Shown piece by piece: positions 22,001-29,963 of a stretch of 64,000 bases of DNA. This stretch comes from Novosphingobium sp. PhB165 (GTDB lineage Bacteria; Pseudomonadota; Alphaproteobacteria; Sphingomonadales; Sphingomonadaceae). The stretch lies in contig NZ_SLVB01000014.1 of NCBI RefSeq assembly GCF_004341845.1, positions 1 through 64,000 of the forward strand. The letters are read 5' to 3'. A program made the translations under genes and the position numbers. The notes beneath the pieces are model-generated. The model worked only from the letters and a program-made list of their open reading frames with translations, had not been told where the DNA came from and made no database searches. Each line of letters opens with the position of its first letter. Within the stretch, counting starts at the first letter, position 1.

Positions 22001-25000
22001 GGGCAATGTTGTCGACAATGGCCGGCTCGTGTTCGACCGGGCCGATGAAATCACATTCGCCGGGACGGTCAGCGGTACGGGCGGGCTGGGCAAGGCGGGC
22101 AGTGGAACGCTGCGGCTGACCGGAGACAGTACGTACGCCGGCAGCACCTCGGTCGATGCCGGGCGCCTGCTGGTAGGCGGTTCTATTGCGAGCGCCGTGC
22201 AAGTCAATGCCGGCGCAACGCTGGGCGGCGAAGGAACTATTGGCGGCACCGTGACGGTCCTGGACAGCGGCCACCTAGCGCCGGGTGAAGGTATCGGCAC
22301 GTTGACCATGGGGCCTCTGGTGCTCTCGGCCAATTCGCAGCTCGACTATGAACTGGGCCTTCCGGGTACCGTCGGCGGCAATGCGAACGATCTCATCAGG
22401 GTCGGCGGCGACCTGATGCTCGATGGCATACTCAACATTACCGACGAAGGCGGCTTCAGCCAGGGCGTCTACCGTCTGATCGACTATGGCGGCGGCCTGA
22501 TCGACAATGGGCTGGCATTGGGCAGCCTGCCCAGCGCGAGTTCGGGCGCTGGCTTTCTCATTCAGACAAGCACGCCGGGCGAGGTCAACCTGGTCGTGCA
22601 GAACGGGGGCTTTGCCCTGCAGTTCTGGGACGGTCCCAATCTTGCGGGCAACGGCCTGATCGACGGCGGCACGGGGGTCTGGAACACGGCGGCGTCGAAC
22701 TGGACGGGCGCGGATGGCGCCATCAATGTGCCTTGGCAATCCGGTTTCGCGGTTTTTCAGGGCACGGCCGGAATCGTGACTCTGGGCGGGAACCTTGCGT
22801 TCGACGGCATGCAGTTCCGCGCCGACGGCTATGTCATCACGGGGAGCGGCTTCACGCTGGCGGGCACGCCAGACACGATAATCCGCGTGGATCCGAATGT
22901 CTCGGCAACGATCGATGCGCCGATCGTCGATGGAAGCGGCGGAGCGGCAAAGCTCACCAAGACGGACGATGGCGTTCTGACGCTGGCGGCCGACAATGGC
23001 TATACCGGAGGCACCGCGATCGACGGCGGGACTCTTGCGATCGAGCGGGATGCCAATCTCGGCGCGGCGTCAGGCGCACTGGAGATCGATGGCGGCACGC
23101 TCGCCACGACTGCCAGCTTCAGTTCCTCACGTATCGTCACGCTCGGGCTCGATGGCGGAGCCTTTGCGCCGCAAGCGACGACCACGCTGACTTTGACGGG
23201 CACGATCGGCGGTTCGGGGCAGCTCGCCAAGCTGGGCGCGGGCACGCTGGTTCTCACGGGGGCGAACAGCTACGCCGGGGGAACGCTGGTGACGGAAGGC
23301 GTCCTGGCCATTGCTAGCGATGCAGCTCTGGGAAGTAGCGACAGCGCACTCGGCATCGACGGTGGTACGTTGCGCTTCGACGCGGGCTTCGATCCGGCGT
23401 CAACCCGTGTGGTCACGCTGGGCGCAGCGGGCGGCTCGATCGATACGAATGGCAATGTCGTCGCTTTCGCTCAACCGGTCGGCGGGACCGGCGCTCTCGT
23501 CAAGTTGGGCGCGGGTACGCTGATTTTGGCGGGAGACAATACCTACTCCGGCGACACGACGATCGCGGCAGGGACGCTGCAGATCGGCAATGGCGCGGCT
23601 TCGGGCAGCGTGCTTGGCAATGTCGTCAACAACGGGACGCTCGTGTTCGATCGCAGCGACCAGTACATCTATGCCGGCGTCGTCAGCGGGAGCGGCGCGC
23701 TCGTGCAGGCGGGCAGCGGCACTACGATCCTTACTGCCGACCAGAGCTATTCGAGCGGCACCACGATCGATGCGGGCACGCTTCAACTGGGTAACGGCGG
23801 CACATCCGGAAGCCTGTCAGGCAATGTCGCCAATGCCGGAACGCTGGCCTTCAACCGTTCCGACGACGTGATCCTGACTGGCATCGTCAGTGGAACAGGC
23901 GGTCTGTCGCAACTGGGACCGGGCCTGCTCACCATTGCCGGTGCCCAGAGCTATACCGGCCCCACGCAGGTTGCAGCGGGCACGCTCGAAGTTGCAGGAT
24001 CGCTTGCAAGCGGCGCGGTGTCCGTGGCGTCGGGCGCTACGCTGACCGGCGACGGGCGCATCGATGGCGTCGTCGCGATAGCGTCCGGAGGCCATCTGTC
24101 GCCCGGACCGCTTGCCACGCCGGGTTCCATCTCGCTGGGCGCACTTGCCTTGGCAGACGGGACGCAACTCGACTGGCAACTGGGTGAACCGGAAGTGGCC
24201 GGAGGGCCGCTCAACGACATTGCACGGGTCGATGGCGATCTCACGCTTGACGGTACCCTCAATGTCACGGCCAGCGGCGGGTTCGCCTTGCTTCCGGGAA
24301 GCTACAAGCTGATCGAATATGGCGGCGCCTTGACCGACAACGGTCTGGCCGTCGGCCCATTGCCCGCCGCGTTTGCGTCCAGTCAGGTACAGACGGCGAT
24401 TGCCGGGGAGGTCAATCTGATCGCCATCGAGAACGGCCTTGCGGTGCAGTTCTGGGATGGCAGCAACCAGACTGGCGACGGCGTCGTCTCGGGCGGCGAC
24501 GGCGAATGGAATCATAGCGCGACCAACTGGACCAACGTCAACGGCCGGATCAACCAGCAATGGCTGTCTGGAATGGGGATCTTCAGCGCTCAGGGCGGCA
24601 CGGTCACGCTGGGCGAGAACGTGTCCGCCGTCGCACTGCAGTTCACGGCTGACGGCTATCGCATCGAGGGCGCGGGCAGGACGCTGACATTTGCCGATCC
24701 GGAGAATACCGGCTTTGCAGGGCTGATCCGTGTCGATGCGGGAGTAACGGCTGAGATCGCGGTGCCCATTGCCGGTTCGGCGGGCCTGACCCTGACGGAT
24801 CCGGGCACGCTGATCCTCTCGGCGGACAATAATTATACCGGCGTGACGACCATCGAACGGGGCACGCTTCAGATCGGTGCCGGAGGTATCGGCGGCTCCA
24901 TTCGCGGCGACGTAGTCGACGATGGTACGCTCATATTCAATCGGTCGGATACCGCGACCTATACGGGCACGATCAGCGGCACGGGATCGCTGGAACAGGC

Positions 25001-27401
25001 AGGCACCGGCACAACGATCCTGACCGCAAACCATAGCTATATAGGCGGCACGACAATCACGGCCGGCACGCTTCAACTGGGCAATGGCGGCGCCTCCGGC
25101 AGCGTATCGGGGAATATCGTCGACAATGGCACGCTGACCTTCAACCGCAGCGATACGGCAACCTATGCGGGCATTGTCAGCGGGATCGGCGCACTGGTCC
25201 AGGCCGGGCCCGGCACCACCATCCTCTCCGGCGACCACAGCTATACCGGCGGGACGACGATCGCCGCTGGCACGCTTCAACTGGGCAACGGTGGAACCAC
25301 GGGAAGCGTTGTCGGGAATATTCTCGACAATGGCGGGCTTGTTTTCGATCGCAGCGATGTCGTCCTGTTCGGCGGTACCATCAGCGGCACAGGATCGATG
25401 ACGCAGGCCGGCACAGGGCGGCTCATCCTGACCGGCGCCAATACCTATGGCGGAGGCACGACGATCGCCGCGTCCACTCTGCAGATCGGCAATGGCGGTA
25501 CATCGGGCAGCATCGAAGGCAATGTCGCGAACAACGGCGCGCTGGTCTTCAACCGCTCCGACGCGATCGAATATGCAGGCACGATCAGCGGCGCGGGTTC
25601 GGTCACGCAAGCCGGGACAGGGACTCTCAGCCTTACCGGCGCAAGCAGTTATGGCGGAGGAACCGTGGTGAATGCGGGGATCCTGCAGATAGGCACCGAT
25701 GCAAGCATTGGCGCGCCCGCCGGCGGCTTGACCCTGAACAGCGGGACATTGCGGTGGGCGGGGGCGTTCGACCTCGCCGGGACGCGGGTAATCGACCTGG
25801 GGCGGGGTGGCGGAGACTTCGACACCAACGGCTTCGTCACCGCGATCAGCCAGGGAATTACCGGCACGGGCATCCTTGTGAAATCGGGAAGCGGAACGCT
25901 CAGCCTGAATGGCGCAAGCAGCTATACGGGGCTGACTGCGGTCGTGGCGGGCAGGCTTTCGGTCAATGGATCGATCCGATCGAACACCGTGGTCTATCCC
26001 GGCGCCACATTGGCGGGCAGGGGGACGATTATCGGGGACGTCCTCAACGAAGGGATCATCGCGCCGGGCAACTCGATCGGAACGCTCACGATCGCCGGCA
26101 ATTATCGCGGCAATGGAGGCTCGCTGCAGATCGAGACGGTGCTTGCCGGCGACCAGTCGCCCGCGGACAGACTTGTCATCTCCGGCGGGACCGCCACGGG
26201 ATCGACATCGATCGATGTGCTCAACCAGGGCGGCCTTGGCGCGCTGACAATCGGTGACGGTATCCCGATCGTGCAGGCCGCGAACGGGGGCAAGACGGCC
26301 GCCGATGCCTTTTCGCTGGCGGGGCCCGTTATTGCCGGGCCCTACGAATATTCGCTCCATCGCGGCAGCGCCTCTGCAAGCGACGACTGGTTCCTGCGCT
26401 CGGTTTCGAGCAATCCCGGGCCCTCGCCCCGTCCCGATTACCGGCTTGAAACATCCCTCTACGCGGCGATCCCCGCCCTGGCGCTCAGCTTCGGACGCAA
26501 TCTGCTGGGTACGCTGGACACCCGCGTCGGTGAAATTGGCGAAAACACTGCCATCGCCAAGGATCGGGGCACCATCTGGGGCCGGACCATGGGCCGCTTC
26601 GGCCATCAGGAAGGCAAAAACCTGATCTTCGGCGCCGGGCCCTACTACGACTATGATTTCTATGCGTTTCAGGTGGGAGCGGATTTCATCCGCAAGACGG
26701 ACGGGGACAAGGCGGACTTTGCGGGCGTCTATGGCGCCTACGGTTCGGGCCGGGCCGAAGTGACGCACTATACGAACCGCAGAGCCGGTCAGGACCCCTT
26801 CGACAGCTACTCGGTGGGGGCCTATTGGACACACTTCGCACCTGCCGGCTGGTACCTTGACGGTGTTGTCCAGGGCACCTGGTACAAGATGAAAGGGCAG
26901 TCCACGAGGTTGAGCGAACTCCGGACCGATGGTTTCGGGATCGCGGCATCGCTTGAAGGCGGATACAAGATCCGCTCGAACGGGATTGCCATCGAACCTC
27001 AGGCGCAGCTCATTTTTCAGTCGGTGTCGCTGGAGGACAGCGGCGATGCCGCAGCGACAGTGCGGTTCACCGGGGTCCAGTCGCTCGCGGGCCGGTCCGG
27101 CGTGAAGCTGGCGCAAACCTGGATGCGTGGCAGCGGCACCGATGCGCGGCCCGTAACCGCTTGGGTGCGGGGCAATCTCTGGTATGAATTTCTCGGCAAT
27201 CCCAAGACCGAGTTCTCATCGGCCGACGGGCTCATCCCCCTGCGCGCCGATCTCGGCGGAGCCTGGGGCGAATTGAGCACCGGCGTCACCGCCCAGCTGA
27301 CCGGCAATCTGTCCTTCAACGTGAGCGCGGGCAGCGAAATCGGTATCAGCGATGGGCGCCGCTCTTACGAGGGGCGCTTTGGATTGCGGCTCACTTGGTA
27401 G
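16029..27401 (+). CDS. Giant repeat-containing autotransporter (type Va)
   Basis: A protein of about 3790 residues. A 40-residue basic leader precedes a signal peptide cleaved after AYA near residue 63. The passenger is a beta-helix-type repeat array. Five large modules each open with FWDG...NG..DGG...W (near residues 99, 468, 1355, 2198 and 2806). Between them are at least twelve PATR units (NTYSGGTTI..GTLQIGNGGTSGSI.GNV..NG.L.FNRSD). Residues about 700-1150 are different: repeated GGAI/GGAL and FxxN motifs like chlamydial Pmp proteins. The last 270 or so residues are the autotransporter barrel (IWGRTMGRFGHQEG...), ending in Trp. ATG 16029 is the first ATG; TTG 16023 is possible and the ribosome site is weak. 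Likely a surface adhesin or aggregation factor. Confidence 0.9.
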   Translation: MVKPRLQKNGYWEGLRAATECSHSFQLNCISTPERSRLLRRQRLLSTLAVVALLPGFAPRAYAQCASNGEATNASSAGGCGANAVTARLTVAASAGTPIFWDGTDETLLNNGTVDGGAGTWLAAAPDTSWTDASGAANTPWSAGGVAVFQGSPGIVTIDDSAGSITFGGLQFAVSGYGITGDDLTTNVPDTVIAVGDGSPAGSSVTATIAASIQGTGGIRKTDFGTLILTGDNGFSGGTVIDGGSLQIGDGGTSGSIVGDVVDNGALIFNRADRTTFEGAITGSGTVAKLGAGTLTLSGASTYSGATAVGSGTLLVNGSLGTSPVTVASGATLGGSGVIAGPVTIADGGHLSPGDGVGTLSLASLVLGHASILDYDLGIPNVVGAGVNDLLTVNGDLTLGGTLNVTDAGGFGNGVYRLIDFSGSLTDNGLVLGTLPNGFDANEFTVQTGQAHQVNLVVQQQLAAGANQFWDGANLLPNGVVDGGSATWSAATVNTDWTNAAGTINAAWASNNLAIFQGTPGTVTVDTSAGAVNVQGIQFAVDGYTITGGALTTTTAATAIRVGDGSAAGAGMSATIAAVIQGTGGLKKTDLGTLVLSGSNTYSGTTTITSGTLQTAAAAGLGTGTTLTFDGTGATAGSLLWTGAGTLAKRLTVAANATGTLATGPGGAVQITSPSYTGNGGAGTLNTGSTLFLNGGITFANNIASGAGGAFYVGSGTLSVNSGSADFALTGNTATGNGGAIASTNVRSIAFTSAGGAFNLVGNTGAQGGAIYSGTVSIDGAFNAITIANNRGTYSTSTSSLTDLSRGGGGAIYAYSTMLINNTAAGGTLTIENNSSGADGGALLAQKGLTISGNYSDILIDSNSNQITSSSRGMGGAIRVTDGPLLIDTVTTGDMIMRGNVAASFGGALDAAYNNSTITLLGSYRSISLTDNISTLNGGGALGAGNTMLIDTATQGALEISRNSAKTSGGALLGYFEGMTLSGSYGSIVVDGNSVSATTGTGAAGGWGGAFYTEKAMLIDPSVTGGFSFTNNVAGIRGGALATGTGGAITIGGNSAGLLFSGNRTSTLGLGGAIYTEGQVTIGGTHNAIVFENNTGPTRGGAIYAGAGFNLSLAAGTTLTATGNKAATNAGGGFLFANAGSMVFDIGAGATATIGDSTSIANAADSIAAGTSVQLFKRGAGVLTLWGANSYTGMTNIEAGTLLVDGSLAGAATVSSGATLGGTGTVSGPVAVQDGGHLAPGDSPGTLTIGGNLVLSSAAILDYEFGQAGTVGGSFNDLVIVGGNLTLDGTLNLTQSSGGALGPGIYRIFNYAGTLSNNTLDFGSVPAGLEPNTNLFIQTAVSKQVNLVVSTGNVTFWDGGNAGLYNNGAVNGGTGTWTSALGGAAWTDSAGLANRPWTADSFAVFQAVPATVVIDNTAGQVAFSGAQFAVGGYTIGGQSLQTDAADTVIRVGDGTAAGASMTATIAAVIQGTGGLDKTDLGTLVLSGQNTYSGGTTVTQGVLSISGDGNLGAAAAGLTLDGGTLLTTAGVVSARAVNLASTGTIDNGGNADAFSGVFSGAGGAIFAGAGTTVLTGENTYTGGTTISGGTLQIGNGGATGSLVGNVINNAALTFNRSSDYTFGGAIGGSGVLNKLGGNTLTLSGQVSSTSSSAGAVSVQAGALTVTGALAVTGAGGGIAIASGAALNIGDGGTAGTVSGTITDNGTVTINRSDDLVLDALVTGTGALTKLGSNTLTLTEDNTYTGLTTIAAGTLQLGTSTQSGSVTGDILDNGTLVYAGQLSATYGGTISGSGAVIKSGAGDWTLTGLNSYSGGTAITMGTLIVPTDASLGLAGAPLSFDGGTLQFTATGQPQNLRPITLDLGGGTIAAPADGLTLAGLITGAGGLTVRGAVTMLGTNTYSGATTISAASSLKIGNGGTAGSISGNVSSSGSLIFDRSDSFDFAGTITGSGAVEQAGPGTTVLTANSSYTGGTTISAGTLQIGDGGASGTIVGNVVDNGRLVFDRADEITFAGTVSGTGGLGKAGSGTLRLTGDSTYAGSTSVDAGRLLVGGSIASAVQVNAGATLGGEGTIGGTVTVLDSGHLAPGEGIGTLTMGPLVLSANSQLDYELGLPGTVGGNANDLIRVGGDLMLDGILNITDEGGFSQGVYRLIDYGGGLIDNGLALGSLPSASSGAGFLIQTSTPGEVNLVVQNGGFALQFWDGPNLAGNGLIDGGTGVWNTAASNWTGADGAINVPWQSGFAVFQGTAGIVTLGGNLAFDGMQFRADGYVITGSGFTLAGTPDTIIRVDPNVSATIDAPIVDGSGGAAKLTKTDDGVLTLAADNGYTGGTAIDGGTLAIERDANLGAASGALEIDGGTLATTASFSSSRIVTLGLDGGAFAPQATTTLTLTGTIGGSGQLAKLGAGTLVLTGANSYAGGTLVTEGVLAIASDAALGSSDSALGIDGGTLRFDAGFDPASTRVVTLGAAGGSIDTNGNVVAFAQPVGGTGALVKLGAGTLILAGDNTYSGDTTIAAGTLQIGNGAASGSVLGNVVNNGTLVFDRSDQYIYAGVVSGSGALVQAGSGTTILTADQSYSSGTTIDAGTLQLGNGGTSGSLSGNVANAGTLAFNRSDDVILTGIVSGTGGLSQLGPGLLTIAGAQSYTGPTQVAAGTLEVAGSLASGAVSVASGATLTGDGRIDGVVAIASGGHLSPGPLATPGSISLGALALADGTQLDWQLGEPEVAGGPLNDIARVDGDLTLDGTLNVTASGGFALLPGSYKLIEYGGALTDNGLAVGPLPAAFASSQVQTAIAGEVNLIAIENGLAVQFWDGSNQTGDGVVSGGDGEWNHSATNWTNVNGRINQQWLSGMGIFSAQGGTVTLGENVSAVALQFTADGYRIEGAGRTLTFADPENTGFAGLIRVDAGVTAEIAVPIAGSAGLTLTDPGTLILSADNNYTGVTTIERGTLQIGAGGIGGSIRGDVVDDGTLIFNRSDTATYTGTISGTGSLEQAGTGTTILTANHSYIGGTTITAGTLQLGNGGASGSVSGNIVDNGTLTFNRSDTATYAGIVSGIGALVQAGPGTTILSGDHSYTGGTTIAAGTLQLGNGGTTGSVVGNILDNGGLVFDRSDVVLFGGTISGTGSMTQAGTGRLILTGANTYGGGTTIAASTLQIGNGGTSGSIEGNVANNGALVFNRSDAIEYAGTISGAGSVTQAGTGTLSLTGASSYGGGTVVNAGILQIGTDASIGAPAGGLTLNSGTLRWAGAFDLAGTRVIDLGRGGGDFDTNGFVTAISQGITGTGILVKSGSGTLSLNGASSYTGLTAVVAGRLSVNGSIRSNTVVYPGATLAGRGTIIGDVLNEGIIAPGNSIGTLTIAGNYRGNGGSLQIETVLAGDQSPADRLVISGGTATGSTSIDVLNQGGLGALTIGDGIPIVQAANGGKTAADAFSLAGPVIAGPYEYSLHRGSASASDDWFLRSVSSNPGPSPRPDYRLETSLYAAIPALALSFGRNLLGTLDTRVGEIGENTAIAKDRGTIWGRTMGRFGHQEGKNLIFGAGPYYDYDFYAFQVGADFIRKTDGDKADFAGVYGAYGSGRAEVTHYTNRRAGQDPFDSYSVGAYWTHFAPAGWYLDGVVQGTWYKMKGQSTRLSELRTDGFGIAASLEGGYKIRSNGIAIEPQAQLIFQSVSLEDSGDAAATVRFTGVQSLAGRSGVKLAQTWMRGSGTDARPVTAWVRGNLWYEFLGNPKTEFSSADGLIPLRADLGGAWGELSTGVTAQLTGNLSFNVSAGSEIGISDGRRSYEGRFGLRLTW
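18110..19500 (+). other. Pmp-like GGAI/FxxN repeat block inside the autotransporter
   Basis: Within this 1.4 kb the encoded protein repeats GGA(I/L/F) about every 40-50 residues (GGAIASTN, GGAIYSG, GGAIYAYS, GGALLAQ, GGAIRVTD, GGALDAAY, GGALLGYF, GGAFYTEK, GGAIYTEG, GGAIYAGAG). These alternate with FxxN-like turns (ALTGNTA, NLVGNTG, TIENNSS, SFTNNVA, VFENNTG). This is the signature spacing of polymorphic membrane proteins and differs from the PATR units on either side. Confidence 0.75.
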
Positions 27402-27475
27402 ATTACGAGCAACAATGAATGATCGGCGGCTGTAGCAAAGCCAACCTGGCGCAGGGAATGACCGACATGTTGGCG

Positions 27476-27928
27476 CTAGGAAACGTGCTTGAACATGTGG
27501 ATCAGCACACCGCCATTTAAGGGCTCCTCTCTTTCGATCTCGTAGTCGAGCGAAAGGTAGAGTCGCACATTCTCCTCAAACTGCGAGTTCGTATACAGCC
27601 GAACGACTGCCGATCCAGCGCATACCGCGAGTTGTTCGGCGTGTGCTACCATTTTCCTGCCGTAGCCTCGCTTCTGGAATTTCGGCTCAACGGCAAGATT
27701 TTCAATGAGCAGTCCGTCATCGCCTTGGACCATTTCGACAAGCGCGGCTAAGTCTTGCCCAACTAACAGCAGATCAACCCGATGATCTCGGATCATGGCT
27801 GCATGATCTGCCTGCATTGGCATAGGTTCCCGCCCAATCACTGGCACCCATTTGGCATAGGCCGAACGAGTCAGCGCCGTTACAGCGTCGGCATCGCCGA
27901 TCGTGGCAATTCGAATCGTCTCAGTCAT
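27476..27928 (-). CDS. GNAT-family N-acetyltransferase
   Basis: A 150-residue single-domain GNAT enzyme. The acetyl-CoA motif is ENLAVEPKFQKRGYGRKMV (Q-x-R-G-x-G/A pattern) near residues 75-93. The protein starts with the usual IRIATIGDADAVTALTRSAY segment and ends with a YLSLDYEIEREE beta-strand typical of the fold. Substrate unknown. It converges with the giant autotransporter, the two stops being 74 bp apart with no clear hairpin between them. The upstream region lacks a strong ribosome site. Confidence 0.88.
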   Translation of the reverse strand: MTETIRIATIGDADAVTALTRSAYAKWVPVIGREPMPMQADHAAMIRDHRVDLLLVGQDLAALVEMVQGDDGLLIENLAVEPKFQKRGYGRKMVAHAEQLAVCAGSAVVRLYTNSQFEENVRLYLSLDYEIEREEPLNGGVLIHMFKHVS

Positions 27929-28046
27929 GACTAGTTTATGGCCGATCCCGGGTATGGGCGGAACAGGTTCAAGCGACGAAGATAATGGCGCTGCCGGAAG
28001 TCCGCTTTGCTTGAGTGAAGATCTGTAAACGGTCAGACTGAAAGCG
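27929..28046. other. Intergenic, no gene
   Basis: Together with the repeat at 28047-28131 and the tail to 28248 this makes a 320-bp gap between the GNAT gene and the last sulfatase gene. Nothing except the repeat was recognised. Confidence 0.4.
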
Positions 28047-28131
28047 GCCAGACCCCGTCATAACCTGCGCATTAACGAAAGGCCGGTTCGAGAGAGGGCG
28101 CTCAGCGCCGTGAACGGCGGCTATATTGGCA
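28047..28131 (+). repeat. Dispersed intergenic repeat, copy C
   Basis: Near-identical to 10071-10152 (GGCCAGACCCCGTCATAACC, then CTGCGCATTAACGAAAGG and CGGTTCG). It has a 4-bp insertion before GGGCGCTCAGCGCC and the same CGTGAACGGCGGCT hairpin. Same orientation as copy B, 18 kb away. Confidence 0.7.
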
Positions 28132-28248
28132 TGTCTGGCCGAGCTCAGAAGAGCGGTTGCCTTTCAATGAATCAATCCGGGAGCAGCCGCACCGTAGCCG
28201 CCGGCTGAACGTTCCACTTCCATCGTTGAGCGGGGCACCTGACCGCCG

Positions 28249-29958
28249 TCAGTGCTCCACCTGCGTCCAGCCACGCACGTTGCTTTTCTCATCCGCGCGA
28301 AAATGATCGAGTGCCTGCTGAAGTTCGGTGCGAACCTCGGGGTGGCGGGCTGTCACGTCGTGGGACTCGTTGTCGCGTGCAAGATCGTAAAGACCGCCTT
28401 GACCGCCGGTTGCTCGCTGGCGGGCGATCAGATCGGTGTCGCTCGCCGGATCGCGCAACTTGAAGGCCGAATTGCGCACGGCCTCGTACTGGCCGGACCA
28501 GGAGGTCGTGTAATAGAGGTAATCGTGCGGCGTCTGGCCTCCGGACAGAATGGGGGTAATATCCCTGCCGTCGATCACGCGGTCCGCGGGCAAGGGCTGC
28601 TTCACGGCCGCCAAAATCGTCGGGAAGAGGTCGATCACACCGGCCATTTCGTCGCTGCTGGAACCCGGGGCTATATGGCCGGGCCAAGCTATGAAGGTGG
28701 GAACGCGCATCCCGCCCTCGAACGTGTCTCCCTTGCGTCCGCGAAGATTGCCGACGTTCCCTTCGAAATCGCCGCCGTTATCGCTGGTGACGATGACGAT
28801 CGTGTTCTCATCCAGCTTCAGCTCGCGCAGGACGTCGGAAATGCGCCCGACATTGGCGTCCAGATCCTCGATCACGTCGCCATAAGTGCCGCCGTCCGAC
28901 ACGCCCTGATGCTTGGGATTGGCGAAATGCGGCCGGTGCGGCGCGGTAAAGGAGGCGAAGGCGAAGAAAGGCTTGTCGGCATTCTTGCGAATGAAGGCGA
29001 TGGTCTCGTCGGCAATGCGCTCGGTGATCGTGGTCTGGTCGAACCGGTCGGCGGGAACGACAATGGTCTTGTTGCGCCACAGATTGGTCGGCTGGGTGTC
29101 GTTGGGATAAAGCAGGCCGAAGAAGTCCTGGAATCCCATGTCGTTAGGAATATGACCGGGGGTATCGCCCAGATGCCATTTGCCGAACAGGCCGGTGCGA
29201 TAGCCGGCGCGGGAGAGAACTTCGGGAAGCAGGATCTCATCGCTCGGGATGGCATTGGCGAGGCCGCGACTGCGGCGATAATCGGCGTCGTCCGATCCTG
29301 TGGCCATCAGCACATGCGTCGCCATGTTCGTGTGCATCGGGTAGCGCCCGGTCATGATCGAGGCGCGCGAAGGCGAGCAGACCGGGGACGCCGCGTAGAA
29401 GTCATTGAGCCGCATGCCCTTCCGGCCATAGGCGTCGATATTCGGCGTCTTGATCAGCTGATTGCCGAACGATGAGTAGTCGCCATATCCCAGATCGTCG
29501 AACAGGATCAGCAGAACATTGGGCGTCTTGCCAGTCACCTTGCGGATCGACTGGAGATAGGCCGCTTTCTGCGCATCATGTTCCGATTTCGGCTCCGCGT
29601 TCAGCGCGGCTGAGCGCTTGATGAGATCGGATCTGGCGAGCGTCACGTTTAACTCCGCGACGCCGTTTTCCGGCACTTGCACAGTCGGGAAGACGGCTTC
29701 GAGCCCCGGCGCGATGATGGAGACGTGAATCGGCCCGCCGGGCACAGCCTTGATGGTGAAGCTGCCGTCCTTGCCGGTGGCGTTGCCTCGCCGCAGGTCT
29801 TCGACCACGACTTGCGCCCGGACGACCGGCTTGCCGTCGGGCCCGGTGATCCTCCCACGGATCTCACCGGCCTGCGCGTGGCCGGCCAGAATTGCCGAGG
29901 CTGTCAGGGTTGTGCCCAGCAGGGCTTTGCGGAATGCGCCCACCACGTCTCTTCCCAT
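28249..29958 (-). CDS. Exported sulfatase with carboxypeptidase-regulatory-like N-domain
   Basis: A 569-residue protein. A signal peptide (1-30, ending AQA) is followed by a small beta-sandwich of the carboxypeptidase-regulatory type at about 31-108 (GEIRGRITGPDGKPVVRAQVVVED...GKDGSFTIKAVPGG). The sulfatase domain runs from about 145: Asp154-Asp155 (LFDDLGYGD), formylglycine motif CSPSR with Cys194, GLFGKWHLGD and VTSDNGGDFEG. The start at 29958 lies 5 bp after the stop of the upstream sulfatase; the open frame continues 36 codons into that gene without signal character. The N-domain may anchor or orient the enzyme or bind glycan. Last gene of the TBDR-sulfatase operon. Substrate unknown. Confidence 0.9.
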   Translation of the reverse strand: MGRDVVGAFRKALLGTTLTASAILAGHAQAGEIRGRITGPDGKPVVRAQVVVEDLRRGNATGKDGSFTIKAVPGGPIHVSIIAPGLEAVFPTVQVPENGVAELNVTLARSDLIKRSAALNAEPKSEHDAQKAAYLQSIRKVTGKTPNVLLILFDDLGYGDYSSFGNQLIKTPNIDAYGRKGMRLNDFYAASPVCSPSRASIMTGRYPMHTNMATHVLMATGSDDADYRRSRGLANAIPSDEILLPEVLSRAGYRTGLFGKWHLGDTPGHIPNDMGFQDFFGLLYPNDTQPTNLWRNKTIVVPADRFDQTTITERIADETIAFIRKNADKPFFAFASFTAPHRPHFANPKHQGVSDGGTYGDVIEDLDANVGRISDVLRELKLDENTIVIVTSDNGGDFEGNVGNLRGRKGDTFEGGMRVPTFIAWPGHIAPGSSSDEMAGVIDLFPTILAAVKQPLPADRVIDGRDITPILSGGQTPHDYLYYTTSWSGQYEAVRNSAFKLRDPASDTDLIARQRATGGQGGLYDLARDNESHDVTARHPEVRTELQQALDHFRADEKSNVRGWTQVEH

Positions 29959-29963
29959 CGATC

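Noticed and set aside
16300..26000. Regularly spaced repeats considered as a CRISPR array or satellite
   Set aside because: The repeats are imperfect, of varied length, in frame and give conserved protein motifs. They belong to an autotransporter passenger.
23817..27116. A 1099-codon minus-strand open frame under the giant autotransporter
   Set aside because: It lies opposite a clearly coding repeat protein with signal peptide and barrel. Its translation is Arg/Gly/Ala-rich with no domain and only mirrors the repeats. The long frames at 20700-22274 and 17943-18566 on the minus strand are the same artefact.
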